NCBI GenBank assembly: GCA_963801475.1
Contig: CAWDEX010000001.1
Location: forward strand, 2,542,001-2,606,000
Source of the DNA: DAOMFB01 sp963801475
GTDB lineage: Bacteria > Acidobacteriota > Thermoanaerobaculia > UBA5066
DNA: 64,000 nucleotides
Direction: 5' to 3'
Shown here: positions 37,105 through 46,292 of the stretch, piece by piece
How positions within the stretch are numbered: the first letter of the stretch is position 1
Layout of the letters: each line of letters starts with the position of its first letter
Program-made: the position numbers and the translations under genes
Notes under the pieces: model-generated
Seen by the model: only the letters and a program-made list of their open reading frames with translations
Told to the model about the DNA's origin: nothing
Databases searched by the model: none

Positions 37105-38310
37105 TCAGCCCCCGCCTGCCGGGAGAGCGAGTCGCGCCACGCATCCGCCCCCTTCCCGCGCCGCGAGCGTCACGTCACCGCCGGCGGCGCGAGCGAGCGC
37201 GCGGACGATCGGAAGGCCCAGGCCGGTTCCACCCGGCCGCGTCGTGACATACGGGTCGAAAGCCTCTTCCGGGTCGACCGAGAGACCGGGGCCGCGGTCG
37301 AGCACCTCGGCAAGGCTTCTCTCTCCGACCCGGCGGACGGCGAGGCGCACCTCCCCGGAGGGGTCGAGAGAGCGCGCGTTTGCGACCAGCTCCTCGAGAA
37401 TCTCCCTCGCGTGCCCGGCGTCGCCCACGGCCATGACCGGCGCCGCGCCCTCGAGCGGAAGCCCTCCCGCCTCCGCGGCGACCTCGCCCGCGAGGGCGGC
37501 GAGGTCGAACGGACCCGGGACCGGCTCGGGTGGCCGGGCGAACCGGAGCAGCTGCGCGACCATGCCGTCGATCCGGTCGCTCGCCTCCACGATCCGCGCG
37601 GCCCGCGCCCCCATGGGCGAGGCCGGCTCGTCGGCCATGAGCTGCGCCGTTCCCTTGATCGCGGCGAGAGGGTTCCGGATCCGGTGCGCCAGTCCGGCGC
37701 CAGCCAGCGCGAGGGCGTCCAGCCGTTGTCTCTCGATCTCGAGAAGCTCGGTCCGCCGCCGCTCGGCAAGGCCGCGCGCGGCAAAAAGAGCGAAGCCGAC
37801 AAGGCCGGCCCCGGCCACGACGGAGCCGAGGACGAGAGCGTTCGCGAGCCTCGTCTCACGCCCGAACGCGGGCGCCGGATAGAGCCGGACGACGAGACGC
37901 GACGGCCCCATCCCGCCGCGCCCCATCGCGGGACCGCGTCCCGGTCCCATGCCGATCGCGTCCCGCCAGTCGCGCCCCAGCATCCCGGGCATCTCGAACG
38001 GGACGCCGTCGGTCGCGCCCGCCGAAGCGAAAACACCCGCCGGACCGGCCACGGCCGCACCCACGAGACGATCGCGCTGCTCGGACACGAACTCGGCGAG
38101 AATCGCCGCCGCCCCCGCGGGCCCGCTGTCCCTCAGGCGCAACTCGAGCTCGTGCCCCGCGCGGCCGAGGACCCCGTCGCGTACGGCCGCGTCTCGCTCT
38201 CGCAGCGTCCGCGCCGCCACGAGCGCCACCCCGACCAGGCCCAGGGCGAGCATCGCGGCAGCCACCACGGGAGCGGCGAGGAAAGGGGTCCGATGTCGGG
38301 GGGAGCTCAC
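37105..38310 (-). CDS. sensor histidine kinase with Met-rich periplasmic domain
   Basis: 401 residues from GTG 38310, overlapping the preceding subunit gene (GTGA). Membrane segments near 9-32 and 157-178 frame a periplasmic domain with many Met in residues 107-134 (Met107, 110, 121, 129, 134) among Gly and Pro. H-box GLAHRIRNPLAAIKG (His209), then N-box ELVANARS and GTGLGLPIV. It should phosphorylate the following NtrC-type regulator. Met-rich sequences suggest copper or other soft metal sensing, but this is inference. Confidence 0.9.
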   Translation of the reverse strand: MSSPRHRTPFLAAPVVAAAMLALGLVGVALVAARTLRERDAAVRDGVLGRAGHELELRLRDSGPAGAAAILAEFVSEQRDRLVGAAVAGPAGVFASAGATDGVPFEMPGMLGRDWRDAIGMGPGRGPAMGRGGMGPSRLVVRLYPAPAFGRETRLANALVLGSVVAGAGLVGFALFAARGLAERRRTELLEIERQRLDALALAGAGLAHRIRNPLAAIKGTAQLMADEPASPMGARAARIVEASDRIDGMVAQLLRFARPPEPVPGPFDLAALAGEVAAEAGGLPLEGAAPVMAVGDAGHAREILEELVANARSLDPSGEVRLAVRRVGERSLAEVLDRGPGLSVDPEEAFDPYVTTRPGGTGLGLPIVRALARAAGGDVTLAAREGGGCVARLALPAGGG

Positions 38311-39104
38311 GGCGTGGAGCCTACGGTCTTTCCCACTCCCCGGCCCTCGATTCTGCCGAGAAGCCGGAGGAGCCCGTCGAGAATCGTCAGCGGATGCGGC
38401 GGGCAGCCGGGGATGAAGAGGTCGACGGGGACGGTCGAGGCGGCGCCGCCGTGCTGCTCCGGCCGGTCGAGGTAAGGCCCCCCCGAGATGGCGCAGGCGC
38501 CGACGGCGATGACGATCTTCGGGTCGGGGACGGCGTCGTACGTCTTCTTGAGAGCCAGTCGCATGTTCTCCGTGACGGGGCCGGTGATCAGAAGGCCGTC
38601 CGCGTGCCGCGGCGAGGCCACGATCTGGATGCCGAACCGGCCGATGTCCCAGACGACCGTGGAGAGGACGTTGACGTCGGCCTCGCAGGCGTTGCACCCC
38701 CCCGCGCTGACCTGGCGGAGCTTCAGCGACCGCCCGAAGAGCCTGCGGAGCTTCCCGTCGAGGGCCGCGGCCCGCTCGATCTCTCGCCCCTTCGTGACGA
38801 GAGCCTCGCGGCTCCCCGTGGCGAGCCGGTAGTCGCCCGTGAAGGCAACCGCCTTCTCGGGACAGGCCCTCTCGCACTCGGGACAGAAGAGGCACTTCCC
38901 GAGGTCGACGGAGACCCCGCCGCTTCCGACCGCGATCGCCTGCGTCGGACACGCGTCCGCGCAGTCGCGACATTCCGCGGGACACCGGACCGCGTCGATC
39001 GAGGGAAGGCCCCGGAAGCGATCCGGAAGCGCCGGCGGAGGCCCGTCGGGGAACGGGCTCGTCCGGTGCCCCTGTGCAAGCCTTGCCCTGAGGGCCTTCA
39101 GCAC
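38307..39104 (-). CDS. ferredoxin-NuoB fusion subunit of Ehr/hydrogenase-like complex (HyfI/HycG-like)
   Basis: 265 residues. N-terminal ferredoxin part has two clusters: CPAECRDCADACP and CLFCPECERACP. The C-terminal 140 residues are the small-subunit/NuoB type, with GGCNACEADV, VGACAISGGPY and FIPGCPPHP giving the four Cys of the proximal [4Fe-4S]. It merges the functions of HycF and HycG in one chain and would pass electrons to the large subunit. GTG start 39104. The kinase gene overlaps its stop. Confidence 0.85.
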   Translation of the reverse strand: MLKALRARLAQGHRTSPFPDGPPPALPDRFRGLPSIDAVRCPAECRDCADACPTQAIAVGSGGVSVDLGKCLFCPECERACPEKAVAFTGDYRLATGSREALVTKGREIERAAALDGKLRRLFGRSLKLRQVSAGGCNACEADVNVLSTVVWDIGRFGIQIVASPRHADGLLITGPVTENMRLALKKTYDAVPDPKIVIAVGACAISGGPYLDRPEQHGGAASTVPVDLFIPGCPPHPLTILDGLLRLLGRIEGRGVGKTVGSTP

Positions 39105-39114
39105 GCGCGCTCCA

Positions 39115-40635
39115 TCACAGGTCGTGCCCGCAATACGAGAGGTTGAAGCTCTTGTTGCAGAGCGGGAAGTCGGAGATCTCCCCGCCCCGGAGGGCGAGCG
39201 CCAGCCCGAACCAGTTGTGGAACGAGGGATCGGTGATCTTGTACCTCTCGAAGCACCCGTCGGCGCCGGTCACGGCCACGTGGCAGATCTCGCCCCGCCA
39301 TCCTTCGACGAGGGAGACCGCCAGGCTTTCCCTGGCGAGCGGGCCTGTCGGCGTCCGGATCGGCGTATCCGGAAGCGCCGCCAGCCGCTCGCCGACGAAC
39401 TGAATCGACTGCTGCATCTCGAGCCATCTCACGACGGCCCGGGAGTTCACGTCGCCGTAGTGGGCGGTCATGACCGGGATGTGGGCGTACTGGTAGATGC
39501 CGTTCGGGTGATCGTGCCTCACGTCGCGCACGAGGCCCGTCGCCCGGGCCGCCGGGCCCACGAGTCCGATCTCCTCGGCCGTCGCGCGGGAGACCGTTCC
39601 CGTGTTCTCGAAGCGGGCCACGACCGTCGGGGTCGCCCAGAGAAGCTCCACGGCTCCCCGGACATCCCGATCCGCCGCGGCGAGGCGCGAGGCCAGATCG
39701 GAGAGGGCGGCGTCGTCCACGTCGAAGCCGACGCCGCCGGGGCGGATCAGGCCGCGCCCGAAGCGGCTGCCAGAGAGCGCCGCGGTCATGTTGAGAAAGT
39801 CGCCGCGGATCCGCCCGCAGTAGGAGGCTGTCGGCAGATAGCCGACGTCGCCCGCGAGCGCGCCGAGGTCGCCCGTATGGTTGGCGAGGCGCTCCAGCTC
39901 CAGCGCCACGCCCCGGAGGGCCTGCGCGCGGGCCGGCGGCGCCGTTCCCGAGAGCGCCTCGAGCGTCTGGACGTAAGCGATCGCGTGGCCGGCCGTCGTG
40001 TCGCCCGCCACCGTCTCCACCTGGTGGATCGTCGACCGGTGCGGCCCACCCTTCAGCGCCTCCTCGACCCCCCGATGCTGGTAGCCGAGGGAGATCTCGA
40101 GGTGGAAGACGCGCTCGCCGTGGCACTGGAAACGGAAGTGCCCCGGCTCGATGACGCCGGCGTGGACGGGGCCGACGGCGACTTCGTGGACCTCGTCCCC
40201 TTCCACGCGGAAGAAGGGCGTCACGCCCGGGACCGCCTCTTCGCCCGGAGCGCGCCCGAAGGCGTCCCGCCCCGGTCGCCAGGAACTCCGGAACCTCACC
40301 GGTTTCAGCCAGGGATGGCCCTGCGGCTTCACGCCGAGCTGTTCCGCCATCTCCCGCTCGAAGAGGTGTGCCTGCGGGCAGAGGGGCGTGAGCGCCGGAT
40401 AGTCGTCCCCGGAGAGCCGCGTCCTCGCCACGTGGAGCCACCCCTTCCGGTCGTCCGCGAGAACCGCGAACATCCGGAGGTGGTCCGCGCCGGACGGTGC
40501 GTCGGCGAAGAGCGAGACGAGCCTCCGGCCGGCGGAGACTTCCGACAGGACCGTTCCGCGGAAGTCGTCGAATTGACTCTCGGGGATCTCCCCGAGCGGA
40601 ACCGCGGTCGCGTTTCGAAGCGGAAGGAAGCTCAA
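39115..40635 (-). CDS. large subunit of Ehr/hydrogenase-like complex (NuoCD/HyfG-like), no Ni-binding cysteine motifs
   Basis: 506 residues from TTG 40635 (TTGA overlap with the previous stop). N-terminal 30-kDa-type part (residues about 1-150, EMAEQLGVKP) is fused to a 49-kDa-type part (EISLGYQHRGVEEALKG, HIPVMTAHYGDVNSR). Hydrogenases have CxxC near the start of the large domain; here the place reads GGPHRSTIHQVETVAGDTT with no Cys. The C-terminus ends PLCNKSFNLSYCGHDL instead of DPCxxC. Thus nickel is unlikely to be bound; role remains open. Confidence 0.85.
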   Translation of the reverse strand: MSFLPLRNATAVPLGEIPESQFDDFRGTVLSEVSAGRRLVSLFADAPSGADHLRMFAVLADDRKGWLHVARTRLSGDDYPALTPLCPQAHLFEREMAEQLGVKPQGHPWLKPVRFRSSWRPGRDAFGRAPGEEAVPGVTPFFRVEGDEVHEVAVGPVHAGVIEPGHFRFQCHGERVFHLEISLGYQHRGVEEALKGGPHRSTIHQVETVAGDTTAGHAIAYVQTLEALSGTAPPARAQALRGVALELERLANHTGDLGALAGDVGYLPTASYCGRIRGDFLNMTAALSGSRFGRGLIRPGGVGFDVDDAALSDLASRLAAADRDVRGAVELLWATPTVVARFENTGTVSRATAEEIGLVGPAARATGLVRDVRHDHPNGIYQYAHIPVMTAHYGDVNSRAVVRWLEMQQSIQFVGERLAALPDTPIRTPTGPLARESLAVSLVEGWRGEICHVAVTGADGCFERYKITDPSFHNWFGLALALRGGEISDFPLCNKSFNLSYCGHDL

Positions 40636-42065
40636 GGCCCGCCCTCCAGGCCGCCCGCCGCCCCCGCGATCAGCTTCCGGAGCGGCTCCGGAACCCAGAG
40701 GCCGAGGAGAAGGACGAGAGCCATCGAGAGGAGGATCGGGCCGGTCTTCCGGATGTTGTCCTGGTACGGCGATTCGAGAGCTTCCCGCGAGGGGCGCCCC
40801 TGAACGACGGAGAGGACCGTCGCCCCCATCCCGAGGAAGACCACCGCGAGGAGTCCGACGTAGAGGGCGGCGACGACGAACCGACCCGACGCGACGGCCG
40901 CGTTCAGGATCGCGAAGAGGCTCACGAACGGGCCGAAGGGCGGGGACCCCGTGATGGCGAGGAATCCCGCGAGGAACAGGCCGCCGGAGAGCGGCAGCCT
41001 CACCAGGGCCCCCGACACGTCGTCGAGGCTCTTGCTCCGGAAGGCGCGGTGGACGTTCCCTGCCGCGAGGAAGAGAACGGTCTTCGTCAGGCCGTTGTTG
41101 ATCGCGTGCAGGATGGCCCCGGCGAGCCCCGCCCCCCCGATCCCGACGCCCAGGACGAGGATTCCCATGTGCTCGACGCTCGAGTAGGCGAGCATCCGCT
41201 TGAAGTCGCGCTGGCGGACCATCAGGACGGCGGCGACGGCCATGGAGAGGAGCCCGAGGGCGACGAGCAGGCCGCGCGCGAAGGCCCCTTCGCCCGCCGC
41301 GCCCACGATCCCGTAGACGCGGAGGAGCGCCAGGAAGGCGCAGCTCGTCAGCCCTCCGGCGAGGAGGGCGCCGACGAGACCGGGCGCCTCGCCATAGACG
41401 TCCGGTTTCCAGGTGTGAAGCGGCGCCAGGCCCATCTTGGTGCCGTACCCGACGAGCAGGAGGACGAAGCCCGCCCGGAGCCAGGGCCTCGAGAAGCCGC
41501 CGGCGTTCTCGCGAAGCGTCGCGAAGAGGAGCGACGGCTCGCCGCCGCCGAGGTACGCCGAGTAGCCGAGAAAGAGCGAACCGAGAAGGGCCAGCGCGAT
41601 CCCGACCGACGCGATCATCAGGTACTTCCACGTCGCCTCGATCGAGCGCGCGTTCCTGTTGAAGTAGACGAGCGGCGCCGTCGCCAGCGTCGTCGCCTCC
41701 ACGGCGACCCACATCAGGCCGAGGTGCTGGGAGAGGACGAGGAGCGTGGCCGCGGACAGGAAGACGAGCAGGCAGGCGCAGAGGACGCGGTTCGGCCGGT
41801 CCAGCCTCAGGCGGAGATAGCCGGGCGCGTAGAGCGCGCAGATCGCGAAGAGGACGCTGACGAGGCCGAGCGTCACGCCGCCGAGGGCGTCGAGCTGGAG
41901 CCACGTCCCGCGCACGACCGGCCCGAGCCCGGCGAGGGCGGCGCTGGTGAGGGCGAGATGCGCCAGGGCGGCCGCCGGAAGGACGAGGGGCCGGGTGCGG
42001 TCCGAAGGGACGAGGAAGGCGAGGACCGCCGCCGCGAGCGGGACGAGGATCAGCGCGAGGGCCAC
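40632..42065 (-). CDS. antiporter-like membrane subunit (HyfF/NuoL-M-like)
   Basis: 477 residues from GTG 42065, with about 13-14 hydrophobic helices. The Lys-containing helix region KMGLAPLHTWKPDVYGEAP and KRMLAYSSVEHMGIL are typical of the proton-pumping antiporter-like subunits. HAINNGLTKTVLFLAAG supports the HyfF branch. Located between the HyfE-type and large subunit genes; it overlaps the latter by four bases. Confidence 0.87.
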   Translation of the reverse strand: MALALILVPLAAAVLAFLVPSDRTRPLVLPAAALAHLALTSAALAGLGPVVRGTWLQLDALGGVTLGLVSVLFAICALYAPGYLRLRLDRPNRVLCACLLVFLSAATLLVLSQHLGLMWVAVEATTLATAPLVYFNRNARSIEATWKYLMIASVGIALALLGSLFLGYSAYLGGGEPSLLFATLRENAGGFSRPWLRAGFVLLLVGYGTKMGLAPLHTWKPDVYGEAPGLVGALLAGGLTSCAFLALLRVYGIVGAAGEGAFARGLLVALGLLSMAVAAVLMVRQRDFKRMLAYSSVEHMGILVLGVGIGGAGLAGAILHAINNGLTKTVLFLAAGNVHRAFRSKSLDDVSGALVRLPLSGGLFLAGFLAITGSPPFGPFVSLFAILNAAVASGRFVVAALYVGLLAVVFLGMGATVLSVVQGRPSREALESPYQDNIRKTGPILLSMALVLLLGLWVPEPLRKLIAGAAGGLEGGP

Positions 42066-42068
42066 GGG

Positions 42069-42707
42069 CTATTCCTTCAGGTCCGCCAGGCGCTCGGTGT
42101 CGAGCGACGAGAACTCGCGCCGGATGTGGTTGAGGACGATCCCCATGATGAAGATCGCTACGAGGAGGTCGAGAAGGACTCCCACCTCGACGAGGAACGG
42201 CATCGCCTCGATCAGGACGAGCCCGAAGACGAAGACGCCGTTCTCGAGGATCAGATAGCCCACCACCTGGACGATCGCCTTCCGCCGCGTCGTCAGGAGG
42301 AGGAAGCCCGAGAAGAGTGTCGCCAGCGAGGCCGGGACGATGAGCGTCCCGACGTGCTCCGGCGCGAGAGGCAGACGGCCCGCGAAGAGGAGCGCCAGGG
42401 CCGTGACGATCGCGCCCAGAAAGAGCGACGGGACGAAGCCGACATACGGCTCGATCTCATGGGCGACGTGGACGTCGCGCATGGCTTTCCGGAGGAGACC
42501 GGGAATCAGGACCCCCTTCAGCGCCGCGGCGCCGGCGGCCATCGCCAGTACGTTCCACCCCGGCTGGCGGTGGACGAGAAGCGGCAGGACCGAGAGGATG
42601 GCACCCTGCAGCGCCGCCGCCCGGATGCAGACGCGCATCCCGCTCGCCCCCAGCGCGAGGAAGTTCATCAGGATGACGAGAACGAGCAGGAGGTCGGCGG
42701 GGTGCAT
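42069..42707 (-). CDS. HyfE-like membrane subunit (NuoK-type fusion)
   Basis: 212 residues from ATG 42707, six or seven membrane helices. The sequence LILENGVFVFGLVLIEAMPFLVE carries the Glu in a membrane segment seen in NuoK/HyfE, and the protein is close to HyfE (about 216 residues). It shares one base with the end of the HyfC-type gene. Function: proton path of the membrane arm, by family analogy. Confidence 0.82.
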   Translation of the reverse strand: MHPADLLLVLVILMNFLALGASGMRVCIRAAALQGAILSVLPLLVHRQPGWNVLAMAAGAAALKGVLIPGLLRKAMRDVHVAHEIEPYVGFVPSLFLGAIVTALALLFAGRLPLAPEHVGTLIVPASLATLFSGFLLLTTRRKAIVQVVGYLILENGVFVFGLVLIEAMPFLVEVGVLLDLLVAIFIMGIVLNHIRREFSSLDTERLADLKE

Positions 42708-43624
42708 CAAGGCGCAGACCCCGCCAGAAGGAGCATCCCGAGCCCCGAGAGGAGGCACGCGGTGACGAGAAGCTGCGGCACGGCCACGAGCCGGAGCCGT
42801 GCCATGACCGACTCGACGACCCCGATGAGGATCGCCAGAATGAGCATTCCGGCGAGGAAGACGAGACCGGAGAGCCATGGATCCGCTGCGCCGAACGGAA
42901 TGGCGACCCGCATCAGGAGCGCCCCGAGGACGAAGAGCTTGATCGCCGACCCGTAGAGGATGAGTCCGAGGGAGGGACCGGAATGGTCGAGGACCATCAC
43001 CTCGTGGATCATCGTCAGCTCGAGGTGCGTGTTCGGGTCGTCGAACGGGATCCGGCTGTTCTCGGCCAGAAGAACGATGAACCACCCCGCCACGACGAGG
43101 ACGAGCGAGGCCCCGGACGTGAGCCAGCCGAGGGACCACGGGTGGGCCAGCATCGAGGAGAGGGAGAACGACCCGGAGATCCGCGCGATGGCCAGGAGGC
43201 CGAAGAAGAGAGCTGGCTCGGCGAGGCACGAGAAGCTCACCTCCCGCGCGGCCCCCATCCCCTCGAACGCCGAGCCGGTGTCGAGCGCGGCCGCGGCCGT
43301 GAAGAAGCGCGAAAGTGCGAAGAGGTAGGCGAAGAGGATCAGGTCGCCGGTGAACGAGACGGGGGCACGCGGGCTCCCGATGGGGACGAGGAGGGAGGCC
43401 GCGAGGGGCGCCACGACGGCGAGGACCGGGCCCGCGAGAAATATCCCCGTGGTCGTCGGGCTCAGGACCGACCCCTTCCGGAAGAGCCGGGCGAGGTCGT
43501 GATACGGCTGGAGGAGGGACGGTCCGGAACGCCCCGCGAAGGCTGCCTTCGTCCTGCCGATCACCCCGAGGAGGAACGGCGGCGCGAGGAGGACGACGAG
43601 AAGGTGGAGCGCGACGTTCAGCAT
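42707..43624 (-). CDS. HyfC/NuoH-like membrane subunit
   Basis: 305 residues, eight hydrophobic helices. The N-terminus GRTKAAFAGRSGPSLLQPYHDLARLFRKG is the classic NuoH/HyfC amphipathic entry to the quinone/hinge region, and ENSRIPFDDPNTHLELTMIHE is the conserved acidic loop. It links the peripheral arm to the membrane arm. ATG 43624, four bases after the HyfB-type stop. Confidence 0.9.
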   Translation of the reverse strand: MLNVALHLLVVLLAPPFLLGVIGRTKAAFAGRSGPSLLQPYHDLARLFRKGSVLSPTTTGIFLAGPVLAVVAPLAASLLVPIGSPRAPVSFTGDLILFAYLFALSRFFTAAAALDTGSAFEGMGAAREVSFSCLAEPALFFGLLAIARISGSFSLSSMLAHPWSLGWLTSGASLVLVVAGWFIVLLAENSRIPFDDPNTHLELTMIHEVMVLDHSGPSLGLILYGSAIKLFVLGALLMRVAIPFGAADPWLSGLVFLAGMLILAILIGVVESVMARLRLVAVPQLLVTACLLSGLGMLLLAGSAP

Positions 43625-43628
43625 CGGC

Positions 43629-45603
43629 CTACACCAGGAAGAGAAGGATCACGACCGTCAGCATGATGTAGAGGATGTAGATCTGGACGAGCCCCCGCTG
43701 AAGGTACCGGCCCCACGATGCCAGCCGGGCCCCGAATTCCAGCGACGGCACAAGGAAACGGTCCAGCACCGTGTCGAAAACGTGGCTCTCGTACCGTTCG
43801 GACGGCGGGAAAAGGCGTGTGATGACCGGGGTCGTCGCGCGCGGAAGAAGCGCCCAGCGGAAGAACCCGACCGTCCAGGACGCGAACGACGACGACGAGT
43901 ACTGCATTCTCGGGGTCGGTGCGCGCATAGCCGCAGTCCCACGTGGCGGCGCGGCGGGCCTGCCGCGTCCTCCGAACGAGGACGAGGCCGACCACCGCGG
44001 AAAAGGCGGTCAGGCCGAGCCCGAAGAGGCCGAGCGCGCCAAGAGGCGCGAGGGAGGGAAGGCGCGGCAGGCGCGAGGCGAGCTCCGGAGCGGCGACGGC
44101 GGCCGCTTTCTCGAGAAACGGCACGACGGCGAGCGGATAGAGGCCGATGCCGGCGCAGAGAAGGGCGAGGACCGTCATCGGAACGACCATGAGCGCGGAC
44201 TCGCGCCCGGAGGCGACTGCCTCGGAACGCGGCTGGCCGAGGAACACGGACCCGAAGGCCTTCACGAAGCAGGCGAGCGCCAGCGCGCCGACGAGGGCGA
44301 GAAGGGGGACCGCGAACGCGCCCCAGATCCAGCCGGGGCCCACGCCGGCCGGGAGCGTCGACAGGAGGCCGAGATAGAGGAGCCACTCGCTGACGAAGCC
44401 GTTGAGCGGCGGCAGGCCGCAGATGGCCACGGCCCCGGCGAGGAATCCGAGGCCCGCGGCCGGCATCGTCTTCAGAAGTCCTCCGAGGCGGTCCATCTCC
44501 CGCGTTCCGGTGGCGTGGATCACCGAGCCCGCCGAGAAGAAGAGAAGCGACTTGAAGAGGCCGTGGTTGACGACGTGCAGCAGGCCGCCTCCGAAGCCGA
44601 GGAGGACCCAGGCCGGTTGCCGGAGCGAGCGGCCGACGAGGCCGAGCCCCAGCCCCATCGCGATGATCCCGACGTTCTCCACGCTGTGGTAGGCGAGAAG
44701 CCTCTTCAGGTCGTGCTGCCCGAGGGCGAAGGCGACCCCCAGGACGGCCGAGGCGAGGCCCATCGCGAAGAGAACGGCGCCCCAGAGAAGCGGCGGGTCG
44801 GGGAAGAGGGTCGTGACCCGGAGGAGGCCGTAGATCCCCATCTTGATCAGGACGCCCGACATCAAGGCCGACACGTGGCTTGGCGCGGCGGCGTGGGCCC
44901 CGGGGAGCCAGACGTGAAACGGCATCAGGCCCGCCTTCAGGCCGAACCCGACGAGGGCCAGGAAGAAGATCGCGCTCCCCGCTGACGAGGCAGCGACGCC
45001 CGACGGCAGCTTCGAGATCTCGAAGGAGCCGTGAGCCGTCCGGAGGACGGCGAAGAGGCCGAACAGGAGCAGGGTCCCGGCGTGCGTGGCGACGAGGTAG
45101 AGCCATCCCGCCTCGCGGACCCTTTTCTCGTGTCCTTCGGTGGTGACGAGGAAGAAGCCCGCGAGGGCCATCAGCTCCCAGGCCGTCAGGAAGAGAAGGG
45201 CGTTCCGGGCCACGACGACGAGTGCCATCGCACCGGTAATCGCGCCGTAGAAGAGGCGGAGCCGAGGCGCGCTCTCAGGGTGTTCGCGAAGCGGCCAGTA
45301 CGACTCGCCGTAGAGGGCACCGAGCCCGGAGACGAGGAAGAGCGGGACCAGAAAGACGGCCGAGAGGACGTCCACCTCGACCGCGAAGAGCCCGCCGGGG
45401 ACACCCCACGGAAAAACCATCTTCGCCGGAGCGCGGCCGGCCGTGAGCGCCAGTGCCGCGCCAGCGAGGCCGAGGGTCGAAGCCGCCACGGAGAGGGCCG
45501 TCGCGAGATGCGCGCCTCTCTTCCGGAGGGGCCCCGGCAGGAGCGCCGGGAAGCCGCTCATCGCGGCAAGGCCGGCGGCCACGAGGACGAGAGCGACCGT
45601 CAT
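43629..45603 (-). pseudogene. HyfB-like antiporter subunit, frameshifted near the C-terminus
   Basis: Reading frame from ATG 45603 gives about 14 helices with KAGLMPFHVWLPGAHAAAPSHVSAL and KRLLAYHSVENVGII, both typical of HyfB/NuoL-type proton pumps. Near 43,920 the frame breaks after ATWDCGYA inside GCGCGC; the next frame carries on with PTPRMQYSSSSFASWTVGFF and ends at 43629, restoring a 650-residue-type HyfB. In the unshifted frame the end is aberrant. Probably an extra base in the assembly, otherwise a broken subunit. The first gene of the complex, overlapping the PTS-type gene by four bases. Confidence 0.8.
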
Positions 45604-46292
45604 CGTCCGCTTCGCCGGGACCCGACCGCCGTCTCGATCTCCCGCGCGAGGCCGAGGATCTCTTCCGCTCCCGCGCTCTTCGTCACGGCGCTTCGGAACC
45701 GACCGTCCTGGAGAAGGTACGAGAGTCGCGACAGCAGGTGGAGATGCGTCCGGATCGTGGTCGTCACGAGGGTGAAGAGCGCGTGGACCGGCCGGCCGTC
45801 GAGAGCGCCGAAGTCCACGGGCTGCTCGAGATAGCAGAGCGAGACCAGCGGCTCGTCGACGTGGAGAACGATCGGGTTGCGGACGTGCGGAATGGCGATC
45901 CCGTCGCCGATCGCGGTCGAGCCGAGCGCCTCGCGCGCGAGGAGGACGGCGAGGAGAAACTCGCGGTCGACGCCGGGCGGGAGCGCGAGGAGGCCGACCA
46001 CGGCGCGCAGGGTCTCCTGCGGAGTCTTGCCTCGCAGGCCGGGGTGGACGCCTCCCCGGGCGAGCGCCTCCGAAATCGACGCCCTTTCGATCGGCAGGAT
46101 CCCGGAGTCCTGGAAGATCCGCGGCGAAACGTCGACTCCCTCGGCCGTCGCCCACTCCAGGAGCTCGGAGCGGTTGAACCGGATCTCCTCGTTCATCCGG
46201 ATCGCGGGCAGGTCCCGCGTCTTCATCCAGTCGTAAATGGCCTTCTCCGAGACCCCGAGGAGATCGGCAGCATCGCTTACGGTCAGTTTCAT
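45600..46292 (-). CDS. HTH-PTS EIIA (type 2, PtsN-like) regulatory protein
   Basis: 230 residues from ATG 46292. Residues 1-55 form an excisionase/MerR-like HTH (LTVSDAADLLGVSEKAIYDW, then MNEEIRFNRSELLEW). From about residue 80 it is a mannitol/fructose-type EIIA domain with phospho-His in GDGIAIPHVRNP. It probably senses PTS phosphorylation rather than transports sugar. Its ATGA overlap with the hyfB-type gene makes it first in the Ehr/TCS operon and the likely regulator of it; a 13-bp palindrome lies 108 bases upstream of its ATG. No partner PTS enzyme is in the window. Confidence 0.85.
   Translation of the reverse strand: MKLTVSDAADLLGVSEKAIYDWMKTRDLPAIRMNEEIRFNRSELLEWATAEGVDVSPRIFQDSGILPIERASISEALARGGVHPGLRGKTPQETLRAVVGLLALPPGVDREFLLAVLLAREALGSTAIGDGIAIPHVRNPIVLHVDEPLVSLCYLEQPVDFGALDGRPVHALFTLVTTTIRTHLHLLSRLSYLLQDGRFRSAVTKSAGAEEILGLAREIETAVGSRRSGR

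Noticed and set aside
39115..40635. True group 4 [NiFe] hydrogenase large subunit
   Set aside because: No CxxC pair at the first Ni position and no DPCxxC at the end.
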